Below are positions 9,260 to 19,852 of a DNA stretch of 64,000 bases, piece by piece. Numbering within the stretch: the first letter of the stretch is position 1; each line of letters opens with the position of its first letter. The notes below the pieces were generated by a model, which had not been told where the DNA came from, did not search any database, and saw only the letters and a program-made list of their open reading frames with translations. This DNA is from Tritrichomonas musculus. Lineage: Eukaryota > Parabasalia > Tritrichomonadida > Tritrichomonadidae. A program made the position numbers and the translations under genes. The DNA lies in the NCBI GenBank assembly GCA_039105265.1, contig JAPFFF010000013.1, forward strand, positions 2,356,001 to 2,420,000. Direction: 5' to 3'.

Positions 9260-12200
9260 ATGTCTATTGTACCATATGCTTTTCGTTGTAATGAAGCAAC
9301 CAAGTTAAAGGATAAAGGTTTGTCGATAGAAGTAGCTGAAGATGATGAAGGTAACGAACAATTCAGTTTCACACGAGAGGATGGTGAACCAGTCGCATTC
9401 AATAATATATATAGCAAAGCTGAAGTTGACCAAATGGCATTAGGAAAGGACTTTAAAATTGATTCATTTAAAGATTTAACTATTACTGGTGGGCAAAGCT
9501 TACCTGTCTTCGCTGATGGTGCTACAAATACACAATATTGTACCACTTATAATAAACTGATGGAATTATTGAGAACCAATTTTAATAATCTAACCAAATA
9601 TATACATGACCTAAATATAGATGGGGTCGATTTGAGTGATTTGGCGAACACAGATATATCATTGAGTCAAATGAATTATATCGATAACAACAACATAATT
9701 CAACCACACAATCCGTCAAGTATAAATGATGTCATCAAAACATACAACTCATCCAATACTTCGATTCAATCATTATTATCTAACATGAATGGGTTTGTGA
9801 AGAAATCCGGATTTGAGAATACAGATATATATCCTAATGGTCAACTGAATTTATTTGGCTCCTCATTATCAAATAATCTCAATGCAACAAATAATATCAA
9901 AACATATGCCAATCTATTCACCAGTCTCAATACCAATAATGCAAACCTATTACAAATATTGAATGGTCTTCAAAATGATATATCAACTGCTTCCAATAGT
10001 GATATAACAAATCTCTTGAATACACTTGAGAATATGGAGTACCTCGTTGTCCTAAAAATAAATGATAGATATGAGATACGCAAAGTGAAGTGTCAAAAAG
10101 CTCCATCAGGTGATGACCTCCCAGTCGAGCCAACCAAATATGATGTCATCGTGAACCCAGATGATAATAAGGAGTATGATATCGAAGATGTGGATACACT
10201 GATTGAAAACAAGTCACCTATCAGTCACGATAACATGGATAAAGTTATCAATGTAGTGGTCAAGACATCAAGTTTTATGCTACTTCTATTGAAAAGTACA
10301 TTCTCTATAACTGGTAAGCTATTATCATACACACTCTCAGGGGTATCATCTATGAGTAAGGTAACATACAATACAGCCACATCATTGATGGAATCATTAT
10401 ATTTTAATTCAGGATACATCTGGCATTATACAGTAGATACATCTGGTAAACTGGTTCGCTACCTAATCACATTTAAGGATAGGGTTGTTGATGCACTACC
10501 AACAATTGATTCATCTACAGTACATAAAGTATTTGATAACTTTGGTAGTTTCATTAAATGGCTCCAAGAACCTGATAATTTTCTAATATGTGCAGGCACG
10601 TTTCAATTGACATTATTACTGATTATATATGGAATCAAAATAATATTCAATGAGGAGAAGACCTATAAGAAGCTTAGTCCCATGGAGCATAAATTGAAAT
10701 TTGAAGAGATGAAGAGAGAGCATGCAGCTATAGCAGCTCGCCTCAAGAAGAAAGCTAAACCAACACCCCTTAGTGATGAGATTGATATACTAACGGATGA
10801 TAACCCATTATTGGATGTAGCATCAGTATTTGTTGATACGATTGATTTGGTGAATAATTTATGTGAGGCTCATAATTATGTCATGGATAGATTGGATGAG
10901 ATACCCGCAGGCGATTCAAATTTTGCCAGTGAGGCAGGTATCGATGAATTCATAATTACAAACAAGGATGTATCTTCATTAACAAATACCATTAATAATA
11001 TCGAATGTAACCTATTAGTTATTAATGTTCCTGATGAACAAAAACAAGCCTTCCTCAGCTACAATAGACCAATTTTCAAAATTGTGTTACGAAAGAATGT
11101 TATATATGATAGCAAAGGCAGATATATTAAAGAGTTCTATATTGTATCCAAAAATAATAAGATACTGTGTCCAGTAATCAAATTTGATTCGTATCAAAAT
11201 TTCTGTATTATCAATGATAGTTCTTTAATCGCAACAAGATCCATTGGACCTGCTGACCAAAATGACCTCGATGGTAAGTTTTATATAGCATTTGATAAAA
11301 AGTTACCATTTCATCCATATAAGCTATTCCTCAATGGAGAGTTATCAATTATGAATGAATACACACCAACTCTATTGAAAACGGATAAGCCTATTAAATG
11401 TAAAACCATAATTGCTGATAATGCGTTGAAGCTTCATAAAAGTGATGTCCACTACTTCTATAAGCCATCCATTATTCAGGATTACATTATACAGGATGAG
11501 GATTACTACAAAATTATATTTGAGGTGCCTGATGATTATACTATACCAGACCAACTCGAATTCAAGTTTACAGAACATTGTTTTGGTAACCATTGGTCAT
11601 TGAAATGGTGTGCTGATGAGACCCATTCCAATAAAGGCTATTGGACAGGTAATAATATCCAAGGTAGACTCAATTCTAAAGTTATCACCAAATGGAATCT
11701 TCGACCCAGTAAGAAAACTAACGATTGCTACGGTTGCTGGATAACTATTAAGCAAACAGATTTGCACGAGTCGATAATTACAAATGAAGGGAATGGTTTG
11801 ATGCATTCGCTATTGAAAAACTATAAACATGTATTCAAAATTCAAATGAATGATGGTACTATTAGAGATGGTAGTGAATGGAATATGACATATGCTTACG
11901 AGAACCATTTAACAGATGGTCTATCGAACTCGTTACATCCAGGGTATTATGGTACCATCATTTTATATTTATCAATGGATAACATCGAGGGAATTCGAAC
12001 CGACCTGATTGATAAGATATATTTGGATATATATTTGGGGGATTCGATTACTGGCACTAGGTTATCATTCAAACCAGATGGGTTCCATGCTCAAAAGAAT
12101 GGCAAGGTATATGTTGATGTCATCCCTGTCCTCGATACGATTGAGAAGATTAGCTATGAATATTCTACTACTAAAATTAATACAGATACCAAAAATATTG

Positions 12201-14419
12201 AACTATATTTGAAGAAAGATTTCACTGACCCCATTGATGAAGTGAATTGGGACCCGTCAACTAACGCATTCAAATATATAATCGACCAACAATATTATGA
12301 AGTACTCCCGAGACCAGATGCCGCGACAACCTTATATACTGATTACAATATAACATCATCTAAGGTCATTACGGCTGATAATATTACTACCATGAGGAGT
12401 GATTTGAATGTACTCACTAACAACTTTGATGTAGTTAGTTATGATGTTAAAGATTTGACCAGTAGAGTGGATACATTAAATGCAGAAATGGGTGAGACTA
12501 AAAGAATTACTCAACACTTGCAAGATGATATCGACCAGGTTCGAATCGTATCAAATGTAGCCCTGGCATTTGGAGTCATCGGCACGGCTGGTAGCATAGC
12601 CAATGTTGGATTGACGTTGTTTCGAACAGGGTTCACAATCACTAAAGCTGGTATAGATTCAACCATTGAAGGTATATCCCAAGGTGAGCAAGCTTTATAT
12701 CATCTAGGTGATGGAAGCAACCTACCTCCATTAAAAATAGCAAGGTCAACTACAACTGATTTAACTCCAATCATAAATTGGTGCGATGCAGATAAAGTTG
12801 CTGTCGAATATACTGATGATGTTAACAACCCCTCAACAACCATTACAACCTATAGAGATGCTATCGATTTATGCAACCACTTCAGGGAGTCATTGAAACC
12901 AGCATTTAGACTATTAGCTGAAAAAATAAATGAGGTTGAATTTAATACAACCCTACTTGATGATATCTATATTTCCAAAAATAATTTAGTTAGAGATGAC
13001 ACTATTGATATTGTTGGTAAGCTAGTCAATAAGGATGTTCATCTTGAAGCTGAAGATGTGATTACAAATGGAACTATCAAAGTTAGGCTGATGTTAATGT
13101 TTATTAGCGAATTCAATGATATAGACTATGAGGAATATATTGTTACAATTACTATAGAGAATGGTAGTGTTAGTCAATATGAAGGTTGCGATTACTTCCC
13201 AACATGCACTCTCAATGATAAGATTATAATCATACCTAATCCCCAAAATGTTAAAGTCAATACTATTACTATCAAGGAGAATACTTGTGTTAGGAGGATG
13301 TCATTTACACCAAATGATTTAGCCTATACCTGTGACATAAATGCTCTTCATAATAAAATTGATGCTATCCATGAACAGACCAAATCTAATGATGCTTCAC
13401 TAGCTACAATCATAAACGAGTACCCCACGGTTGATGAGGTCAATGATGTCTTGAAGGAGTATGCATTAAAGAAAGATATACCTGAACCTGTTGATTTAAC
13501 CAATTATGCTATGAAAAGCATTATTCCAGAAATTATTGAGGGGCAAACAACTATTCAATTCAAAATCGTCAATAATACAATTCCTGATTTGGATTACGAC
13601 ACATATCATGAACTGATTGAGCAATATGGGTTGGATATTGTCTCATCAAACAATTTCTATACGGCTCATTATGTTCACATAGATTATTCGTACAATGACG
13701 ATGATGACGAACAACCCTCTCAGATAATTCGTATCGAAGGAAGTAATTCTGGTCTTTGGATTCTGTATAGCTCCCATGAATTAATCAATCCAGGAAGTGG
13801 TGAAACACCGGAAATTTTATCATGTTCAATAACCAAAAATATCGAACCAACAGACAAAAACGCTTATTCAGCAAGATATGTGTCGAACACTTTTGCTTTG
13901 AAAACAGATATCCCAGAACCAGTTGATTTGTCAAATTATGCATTAAAAAGTGATTATGATGAACTGAAGACAAGGATAGAAAATTTGGTAACTGAGAACA
14001 CAAATTTGAAAGCAACCATAGAATCTTTTGAATCAAGATTAGCTGCATTAGCGAATAGATTAACGCGAATTAAGTATACATTCAGCGTACCAAATAGTAC
14101 TAGCATTCGTTACCAATTCGAACAACCATTTGATGCATATGAGGCAACCCTCTATTTGACATATCATGAAAACAAAAATAATGTTGCCAGTGAAAAAGAA
14201 ATTAAAATTAATATATCATTCAATGTTAAAAATACACCTACGTATGAATACCAATGCGAACCAAATAAGATCTGGTTAAACAATATTGAATTTCCATTAA
14301 ATAGTAGCAATTTAATGGTCAATCCAACAGCTAATTTCATATTGATTGGTGGGTCATTCTTTTCATCAAATGGTATCTTAGCTGAAGATAATACCAAGAA
14401 TGGAATACATTCATTATAA
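9260..14419 (+). CDS. Very large Polinton protein, fibre/spike-like with membrane segments
   Basis: 1719 residues, the longest frame in the window and one of only two plus-strand genes in the element. The N-terminus has YSKAEVDQM (about residue 50). The pair DIPEPVDLTNYAMKS and DIPEPVDLSNYALKS sits near residues 1405 and 1549. Both resemble the shaft repeats of phage tail fibres. Hydrophobic segments lie near 325-365, 440-462 (TFQLTLLLIIYGIKIIF) and 1100-1125 (VIGTAGSIANVGLTLF). A coiled coil (LKTRIENLVTENTNLKATIE) near 1568-1600 precedes a beta-rich C-terminal tip of about 115 residues. This order (shaft motifs, trimerising coil, head) suggests an attachment or spike protein. Function is inferred from architecture only. 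Confidence 0.6.
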   Translation: MSIVPYAFRCNEATKLKDKGLSIEVAEDDEGNEQFSFTREDGEPVAFNNIYSKAEVDQMALGKDFKIDSFKDLTITGGQSLPVFADGATNTQYCTTYNKLMELLRTNFNNLTKYIHDLNIDGVDLSDLANTDISLSQMNYIDNNNIIQPHNPSSINDVIKTYNSSNTSIQSLLSNMNGFVKKSGFENTDIYPNGQLNLFGSSLSNNLNATNNIKTYANLFTSLNTNNANLLQILNGLQNDISTASNSDITNLLNTLENMEYLVVLKINDRYEIRKVKCQKAPSGDDLPVEPTKYDVIVNPDDNKEYDIEDVDTLIENKSPISHDNMDKVINVVVKTSSFMLLLLKSTFSITGKLLSYTLSGVSSMSKVTYNTATSLMESLYFNSGYIWHYTVDTSGKLVRYLITFKDRVVDALPTIDSSTVHKVFDNFGSFIKWLQEPDNFLICAGTFQLTLLLIIYGIKIIFNEEKTYKKLSPMEHKLKFEEMKREHAAIAARLKKKAKPTPLSDEIDILTDDNPLLDVASVFVDTIDLVNNLCEAHNYVMDRLDEIPAGDSNFASEAGIDEFIITNKDVSSLTNTINNIECNLLVINVPDEQKQAFLSYNRPIFKIVLRKNVIYDSKGRYIKEFYIVSKNNKILCPVIKFDSYQNFCIINDSSLIATRSIGPADQNDLDGKFYIAFDKKLPFHPYKLFLNGELSIMNEYTPTLLKTDKPIKCKTIIADNALKLHKSDVHYFYKPSIIQDYIIQDEDYYKIIFEVPDDYTIPDQLEFKFTEHCFGNHWSLKWCADETHSNKGYWTGNNIQGRLNSKVITKWNLRPSKKTNDCYGCWITIKQTDLHESIITNEGNGLMHSLLKNYKHVFKIQMNDGTIRDGSEWNMTYAYENHLTDGLSNSLHPGYYGTIILYLSMDNIEGIRTDLIDKIYLDIYLGDSITGTRLSFKPDGFHAQKNGKVYVDVIPVLDTIEKISYEYSTTKINTDTKNIELYLKKDFTDPIDEVNWDPSTNAFKYIIDQQYYEVLPRPDAATTLYTDYNITSSKVITADNITTMRSDLNVLTNNFDVVSYDVKDLTSRVDTLNAEMGETKRITQHLQDDIDQVRIVSNVALAFGVIGTAGSIANVGLTLFRTGFTITKAGIDSTIEGISQGEQALYHLGDGSNLPPLKIARSTTTDLTPIINWCDADKVAVEYTDDVNNPSTTITTYRDAIDLCNHFRESLKPAFRLLAEKINEVEFNTTLLDDIYISKNNLVRDDTIDIVGKLVNKDVHLEAEDVITNGTIKVRLMLMFISEFNDIDYEEYIVTITIENGSVSQYEGCDYFPTCTLNDKIIIIPNPQNVKVNTITIKENTCVRRMSFTPNDLAYTCDINALHNKIDAIHEQTKSNDASLATIINEYPTVDEVNDVLKEYALKKDIPEPVDLTNYAMKSIIPEIIEGQTTIQFKIVNNTIPDLDYDTYHELIEQYGLDIVSSNNFYTAHYVHIDYSYNDDDDEQPSQIIRIEGSNSGLWILYSSHELINPGSGETPEILSCSITKNIEPTDKNAYSARYVSNTFALKTDIPEPVDLSNYALKSDYDELKTRIENLVTENTNLKATIESFESRLAALANRLTRIKYTFSVPNSTSIRYQFEQPFDAYEATLYLTYHENKNNVASEKEIKINISFNVKNTPTYEYQCEPNKIWLNNIEFPLNSSNLMVNPTANFILIGGSFFSSNGILAEDNTKNGIHSL

Positions 14420-14467
14420 GGAGGTAGGTACTCAACAAGTTAGTCATCAGCTAGCCAATCAAAAATA

Positions 14468-17400
14468 TTAAAACTTCATCGTCCTATTAAATTGAGGGAG
14501 ATTGATTTGCTGATACAATTTATTTTTGCGAAAACAATTGGCACCATCGAGTAGGTTAAATGTAATCTCCTCACCATTATACATGAGCTCATATAATTCT
14601 TCAACACTAATATTATGATGCTTACAATAATTGAGAATACATTGTTTAGGAACACCTTTCATTCTAATATGATATCCTTCGTTGCCATTCTCATCGACCA
14701 GTATATCTAGATATGATTTCTTACCAAGCGCTATCAGTTTACGTGAATGGACTTCGCCAACAGCACCATCAAATCTGTCAAAATCAATATGAAACTGACA
14801 CATCTGCTTACCAATCAATTGTCTCCCATATTTTGAATTATATATTTTTGCGATGCGTTCAACATCATCTTCCATAATATGCATGCTATCAGTATCTTGA
14901 TAATATATATTGATGCCGTGTTGCTCAGCCGTATTCATAACTCTATTCATAATATGCTTACTCCATGAGAGAACTGATGCCCCAAATTGTGGTAGGTTGA
15001 AGTGATTATATATAGGCTTCATCTTCTTAACATAAACGTTGTTAATATTATCGGTTTCTGTAATCTCACTTATATAATTATAATTCCTCCAGATATAGTT
15101 ATATATCTTCTCCTTGGGGACGGATTTAGTCTCGATTGGAATAGCTTTCAAAATAGACTTACCATATATACTATTGAGGAGCAGCTTAATAGTTTGCTCC
15201 AACGGATTACATGCTCGTTGGTATCTCAATCTAAGTCTAAATAATTTATCGATGAACTTATTTATAGTTGTATTGAAACCTTCATTGAAATAGTATCCGC
15301 GAATGAACTCATAATCGAAATCATAAAACTCCATTAAATCCATGAATGCTATCTTGTCGATATAGAAATGGGTGACTGGATTGTTATCAAATATCTTGCT
15401 ACCATTATCATCCCGATGGAATACATGCCCAAATTTGTAATCAATATCACTCTTACATTTAATTTTTGTAATATTGATTTCTGCAAAAAACGTGTCATAT
15501 CTCAACAGCTCTTCCTTCGAAACATTTGCGGGGATGATCTTAGGCTTGCCCTTGGGTACCCCATTCATAATTCTCATCGCAGATGGATATAAAGACACGG
15601 CATCGAAGTCTTGGATGCGCCCCTCTATGTATTGCTTATCATTATTCGCAGTCATTGTCCTACCTCCGCTAACACATCTCAGGATAAAATTCTGGGGCTT
15701 ACCACTCAACTCATAGCATCCATTAAAGCATCCATATCTCTTAGCGAAATCGTATCCAATAGCTGAGATAGATATATAGTTATGAATGTTTAACATATTA
15801 ATCTTGGTTTCATGAAATATTTTCATGAGGTCTTCATTAAATTTCTCCAAGCCCTTCATCAAAACTATGCAATCCTTCTTGCAATAAAATTTCGCATATT
15901 TCATAATATCTATATTTAATGAGTCATACGCATCAGCTATCTTCGCATTTTCAATCAACTGTTTAAAATCTCGTGCAATCTCATGCAAAGATTTCTCATC
16001 TTTTTTCTCATCATAATATTGTATTTGGAATTCTAACGCTGGCACGATACAACGTTTAATATTATGTTCCGTATATAACTTATAAGCCATGATTTCCTTG
16101 TGGACATCTAAGTTGAACATGCTCGCGAATTTCCTCAAGGGCTTATTAATTAGAGAATAGCTGTTGCGGAACGTTAACGTTTTCACAATCTTGTTATCGA
16201 TATATTTGTTCATAATGATTTGTAATATAGTACCTGCTCGCTCAAGTATCTTGGGCCGCCAACCATATGTGTTCATGAAGAAGCATGCATCATATTTTAG
16301 ATTGTGAAAGTATGTTAATGATTGGTCCTGTAAATAATCTAATAGCTGTTCATTAATATTATCTCCTGTGAAAGATATACTGTGAATATATGCACCATCT
16401 CTCCAAGCTGTACAATTTAGATATGGAACATGAGGAGACACCGTTGAGTTGGTTTCGTAATCGCTATAATAAATCCTACTCCATTGCTTACCGTAATTAG
16501 TATCTGTTTTGATAGGTTTGCAACATAGCTCCTCATCATAATTTAAATCGACATAGTCATTGAGATTATTATTGAATTCGGTCGTTGCTAATATATTTAA
16601 TTCACAATTCTTAATCTCTCTAAATAAGTTTAAATCAAACATCTTACGTAGTATAATCATTGGAGTGGTACCTTCATTTTTATATAGAGGGGTATCTTTA
16701 TTAACACCCTTGATTAGAACTCTCCTATCAATTGGAATATGAGCAAATTTTTCATCGAGCTCATCTCTATGTTCCAAATAATATGTTGTCGCCATGATAT
16801 TTTTATTAATCATGTAGTGATTCTTATATAGGAGTAGGTCGACAGTTCTCACGTAATCCTTAGCCCATGGTTTCTTTCGCGTATCAATTCTAACATTATA
16901 TTGGTGGCGAGTATCTTTGGATTCATCGATACGTCGTATAATGAAGTGGCATTTGAATTCCTTGGCAACACTGATAATACGATTACAAGGAACTCGCTTA
17001 GTCCTAATATAATTCCTCAAATGATTTATTTCATCTATCTCAAACACACCTGATTGAATACATGCATATACGAAGCAGTTGTCCTTATAATTATTTTTGT
17101 CTATGGAACTAAATATATGGTAATCTGTCAAATCGATATTGCTCAAATTGATATATGGGAAAAATCCGCCATCATACATGTTTCTAAAATCTTCATCAAT
17201 CTCAATCTCTTCATTATAAACTGTATTCGTATCAGGGTCCAATTTTTGAATCGAAAATGTGGTGGTCTTTTTGAACTTACTTTTAGTTACAAATAATGCT
17301 TCGTATCGAACGGGTATAAATGTGCTGTTGTAGTTGGGATTTACATCACTAGCATCTTCGATCAAATCAACGGTGCCTGCGATATGACCAATCGTGTTAT

Positions 17401-17998
17401 CAATCATCCATTTATCACTCAAGGTGAAATATTTATAGGTACCATCGAGTGAGTGAGCTTTGACAACAGGTCTCTCATCACCTTTCAAACTATAACATTT
17501 TCTCAACGCCTCACAAAATGCTAAACGTTTGTCTTCATCATCTCCTATCAACACATCAAATGATATCCTCCTATTCACGTATAACATATATTCGGTCATA
17601 TATTTTTGGAAATTGCGTTTATTGACAACATCCTTGATTCGTTTCTCATATTGAATTCTCTCATCAGTCTTGGATTGATATAAGTTGATGGGGATGTTTA
17701 ATATAAGCCTCTCCTCTAATGCGTTGTCGCGAATACTATTTTTATACTGATTACGTTGCTGAACTCGATTGATATGACTCGATTTGCTTTTACGAATGGT
17801 CGCGAATAATTTATTATCATCCTTATCAAATGCTCTAATATAATCATCAACGCAAACACCTCTCCTATTAATATGCATACTTATCAATCGATTCGATAAC
17901 TCACCCTTCAACTCTCTCAACGATGCAGTTTTATTAGCGAATCCGGGTAACGATAAGATATCTCTTTTGGTGAGCTTACTCAATAATTTATTTTTCAT
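14468..17998 (-). CDS. polB: Protein-primed DNA polymerase B (pPolB)
   Basis: 1176 residues. The exonuclease motifs are visible as DYETN, HNLKYDACFF and YCKKDC. The polymerase motifs are DFDAVSLYPSAM (A), LLLNSIYGKS (B) and YYQDTDSMHI (C). It would replicate the element by protein-primed synthesis from the TIR ends. Residues about 9-60 form a domain (LTKRDILSLPGF ... RRGVCVDDYI) also found at the N-termini of the proteins ending at 26118 and 19811. The middle part contains NCFVYACIQSG followed by a helical stretch, faintly like an OTU-type fold. The ATG is preceded by an ATTTTTAA block. It converges on the giant plus-strand gene with about 48 bp between stop codons. Confidence 0.95.
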   Translation of the reverse strand: MKNKLLSKLTKRDILSLPGFANKTASLRELKGELSNRLISMHINRRGVCVDDYIRAFDKDDNKLFATIRKSKSSHINRVQQRNQYKNSIRDNALEERLILNIPINLYQSKTDERIQYEKRIKDVVNKRNFQKYMTEYMLYVNRRISFDVLIGDDEDKRLAFCEALRKCYSLKGDERPVVKAHSLDGTYKYFTLSDKWMIDNTIGHIAGTVDLIEDASDVNPNYNSTFIPVRYEALFVTKSKFKKTTTFSIQKLDPDTNTVYNEEIEIDEDFRNMYDGGFFPYINLSNIDLTDYHIFSSIDKNNYKDNCFVYACIQSGVFEIDEINHLRNYIRTKRVPCNRIISVAKEFKCHFIIRRIDESKDTRHQYNVRIDTRKKPWAKDYVRTVDLLLYKNHYMINKNIMATTYYLEHRDELDEKFAHIPIDRRVLIKGVNKDTPLYKNEGTTPMIILRKMFDLNLFREIKNCELNILATTEFNNNLNDYVDLNYDEELCCKPIKTDTNYGKQWSRIYYSDYETNSTVSPHVPYLNCTAWRDGAYIHSISFTGDNINEQLLDYLQDQSLTYFHNLKYDACFFMNTYGWRPKILERAGTILQIIMNKYIDNKIVKTLTFRNSYSLINKPLRKFASMFNLDVHKEIMAYKLYTEHNIKRCIVPALEFQIQYYDEKKDEKSLHEIARDFKQLIENAKIADAYDSLNIDIMKYAKFYCKKDCIVLMKGLEKFNEDLMKIFHETKINMLNIHNYISISAIGYDFAKRYGCFNGCYELSGKPQNFILRCVSGGRTMTANNDKQYIEGRIQDFDAVSLYPSAMRIMNGVPKGKPKIIPANVSKEELLRYDTFFAEINITKIKCKSDIDYKFGHVFHRDDNGSKIFDNNPVTHFYIDKIAFMDLMEFYDFDYEFIRGYYFNEGFNTTINKFIDKLFRLRLRYQRACNPLEQTIKLLLNSIYGKSILKAIPIETKSVPKEKIYNYIWRNYNYISEITETDNINNVYVKKMKPIYNHFNLPQFGASVLSWSKHIMNRVMNTAEQHGINIYYQDTDSMHIMEDDVERIAKIYNSKYGRQLIGKQMCQFHIDFDRFDGAVGEVHSRKLIALGKKSYLDILVDENGNEGYHIRMKGVPKQCILNYCKHHNISVEELYELMYNGEEITFNLLDGANCFRKNKLYQQINLPQFNRTMKF

Positions 17999-18060
17999 TT
18001 ATATATCATTAAAAATGGCCCGGTTTCAAAATCAACTCATTTTTTTATCGCGCTATCAAA

Positions 18061-18786
18061 ATGTCTCACGATAATATCAATATTGACCAATTATTGGAAC
18101 GCATCAAATTACTTGAGGAGGAGAATGCTAGATTGAAGGCTACCCCTGATCTTGTCGATGTTGGTTGCAATACAGATGGACGCGGTGATGATGTATGTCC
18201 CACCGTTGAAAAGGATGAAGATGCTAAATGGTTCCCCCTCAAGAATTATGAAAACGAGTATGAGATATTGAACTGCTACCCTTATCCAATTCGTAAGATA
18301 GCAACTGGTAGGATTGTTACTGAATTCAAAAATAAAACTAGCGGATACATCCAAGTATCTCTCAATGGTAGCTGTCAACAAAAACATAGACTTGTTGCAC
18401 TACAATTCATATATAACGATGACCCTGTAAACAAAACTATCGTCGACCATATAGAGCAGGATAGGACATATTATCATGTAAAATGTTTACGATGGGTTTC
18501 GACTCAAGATAATAATAAAAATAGGAGTTCAACGAGAGGTATTGTATACGAGTATTTTGACGATATAGATGAAGATGCAATTGTCGTGAATAAATACGGT
18601 GACCACTTATTTGAGAACTATTATTATTTCGATAATAAGTTTTACTATTTCAACGGAGTACGTTACAGAGAATTATATATCAAAGAGAATAAATCAGGTG
18701 TTCTATTTGTTAGCATGAAGGACACTAAAAATAGAACTGTCAATGTATATGTAAATAGATTCAAGAAAATATATAACTTGAATTAG
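18061..18786 (+). CDS. HNH endonuclease-like protein with N-terminal coiled coil
   Basis: 241 residues. Residues about 5-30 form a leucine-zipper-like coil (IDQLLERIKLLEEENARLKA). Residues about 75-160 are an HNH-type module of the sort seen in phage and homing endonucleases: a GYIQVSLNG strand, HRLVALQFIYN, the core VDHIEQDRTYYHVKCLRWVS, then NNKNRSS. The C-terminal 80 residues are rich in Tyr, Asp and Asn, with no recognised domain. Such proteins cut DNA using one metal ion; in a Polinton it could act in mobility, superinfection exclusion or genome processing. It is transcribed divergently from polB, 62 bp away. Confidence 0.72.
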   Translation: MSHDNINIDQLLERIKLLEEENARLKATPDLVDVGCNTDGRGDDVCPTVEKDEDAKWFPLKNYENEYEILNCYPYPIRKIATGRIVTEFKNKTSGYIQVSLNGSCQQKHRLVALQFIYNDDPVNKTIVDHIEQDRTYYHVKCLRWVSTQDNNKNRSSTRGIVYEYFDDIDEDAIVVNKYGDHLFENYYYFDNKFYYFNGVRYRELYIKENKSGVLFVSMKDTKNRTVNVYVNRFKKIYNLN

Positions 18787-18806
18787 TATTATTTTTGCGG
18801 AGCATA

Positions 18807-19811
18807 TTATTTGTTATCCTCAATACTGATAATTCTAACAGGTTTACCATGTATCAATTCGAGGTTTCGCTTAGTCCTTGCGATTTGTTTAGCAGATTGT
18901 GCAAGCTTACCATTATTCTTTATATCTTTAAATATTTTTGAACGTGCATTCGATTCACGAATCAAGGCTTCCCTAGCGATAGCTTCCTCCTTTTCAGCAA
19001 CATGCTTCTCCCAGTTAGCTTGTTTTATAGCAGCACGCTTAGCTTTATTCTCCTTTCTACGTTGCTTTCTAGCTGCAGCTTTAGAACTTTGAGCAGCTGC
19101 TATCAGTGCAGCCTTACGTTGCTTCTTAGACATATAATTTGCAGGTGGCTTGTATGGATCATATGATTCAGCCTCCTTCAATAGCCTATTGATTTCCTTC
19201 TCCTTATGCTCCTTCTCCCAGTTAGCTTGTTTTATAGCAGCACGCTTAGCTTTATTATCCTTCTTGCGTTGCTTTCGTTCAACTGCCCTACGAGCTCGTC
19301 TAGCTTTATCTTTGATACGTTCATATGCTTCCTGCAATCCCTGATCCGTGATGAGTTGTCGTCTTTGAGCACGTGCAGCCGCGATGATAGCAGCCTTACG
19401 TTGCTTCTTAGACATATAATTTGCAGGTGGTGCGGATGAATCATTAGATGTATATTCTATAGCCTTAATATTGGATTTGGGTGGAGCTATCATCTTACGT
19501 TTAGTGGGATGAGGTGGTATATATGGTTGTGGATTACTTCGATATTTTTCGACATATTCCTTAACTTTGTAACCACGTTTCTTTTTGGTATATTGATGAA
19601 CTCTCGCCCGAACGAAATCCTTGAGTTCGATCAATAAATAATTATATAAACTCTTGAATCCAGGCAGTTGAACAATCTCTCCCTTATTTAGACTCAGTAC
19701 AGTTTTATTCTGGGGTAGGTTGCAACTGGATGAGCCATGCTTCTTGGGAGGTGAGGTCTTGGGATATGAGTCATCATTTGGATCATAATTGAAGTCATCA
19801 CTATCACTCAT
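18807..19811 (-). CDS. Basic Lys/Arg/Ala-rich repeat protein with LPGF N-terminal domain
   Basis: 334 residues. Residues about 41-92 carry the LPGF domain shared with polB and the 389-residue protein (LNKGEIVQLPGF ... KKRGYKVKEYV). The rest is highly basic and helical. It contains a duplication of roughly 60-70 residues (PPANYMSKKQRKAA... KENKAKRAAIKQANWEKE), visible in the DNA as two near-identical stretches near 19000-19140 and 19215-19435. High Lys/Arg/Ala content suggests nucleic-acid binding, perhaps a core DNA-condensing protein like those of adenoviruses. That role is inference. Confidence 0.6.
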   Translation of the reverse strand: MSDSDDFNYDPNDDSYPKTSPPKKHGSSSCNLPQNKTVLSLNKGEIVQLPGFKSLYNYLLIELKDFVRARVHQYTKKKRGYKVKEYVEKYRSNPQPYIPPHPTKRKMIAPPKSNIKAIEYTSNDSSAPPANYMSKKQRKAAIIAAARAQRRQLITDQGLQEAYERIKDKARRARRAVERKQRKKDNKAKRAAIKQANWEKEHKEKEINRLLKEAESYDPYKPPANYMSKKQRKAALIAAAQSSKAAARKQRRKENKAKRAAIKQANWEKHVAEKEEAIAREALIRESNARSKIFKDIKNNGKLAQSAKQIARTKRNLELIHGKPVRIISIEDNK

Positions 19812-19852
19812 TTAAACAAAAATAAAAATATGGTTCGATAAAATGTAATTAT

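Noticed and set aside
9244-9546. N-terminal extension of the minus-strand protein ending at 8497
   Set aside because: It would overlap about 290 bp of the divergent giant gene, and its residues look like antisense reading.
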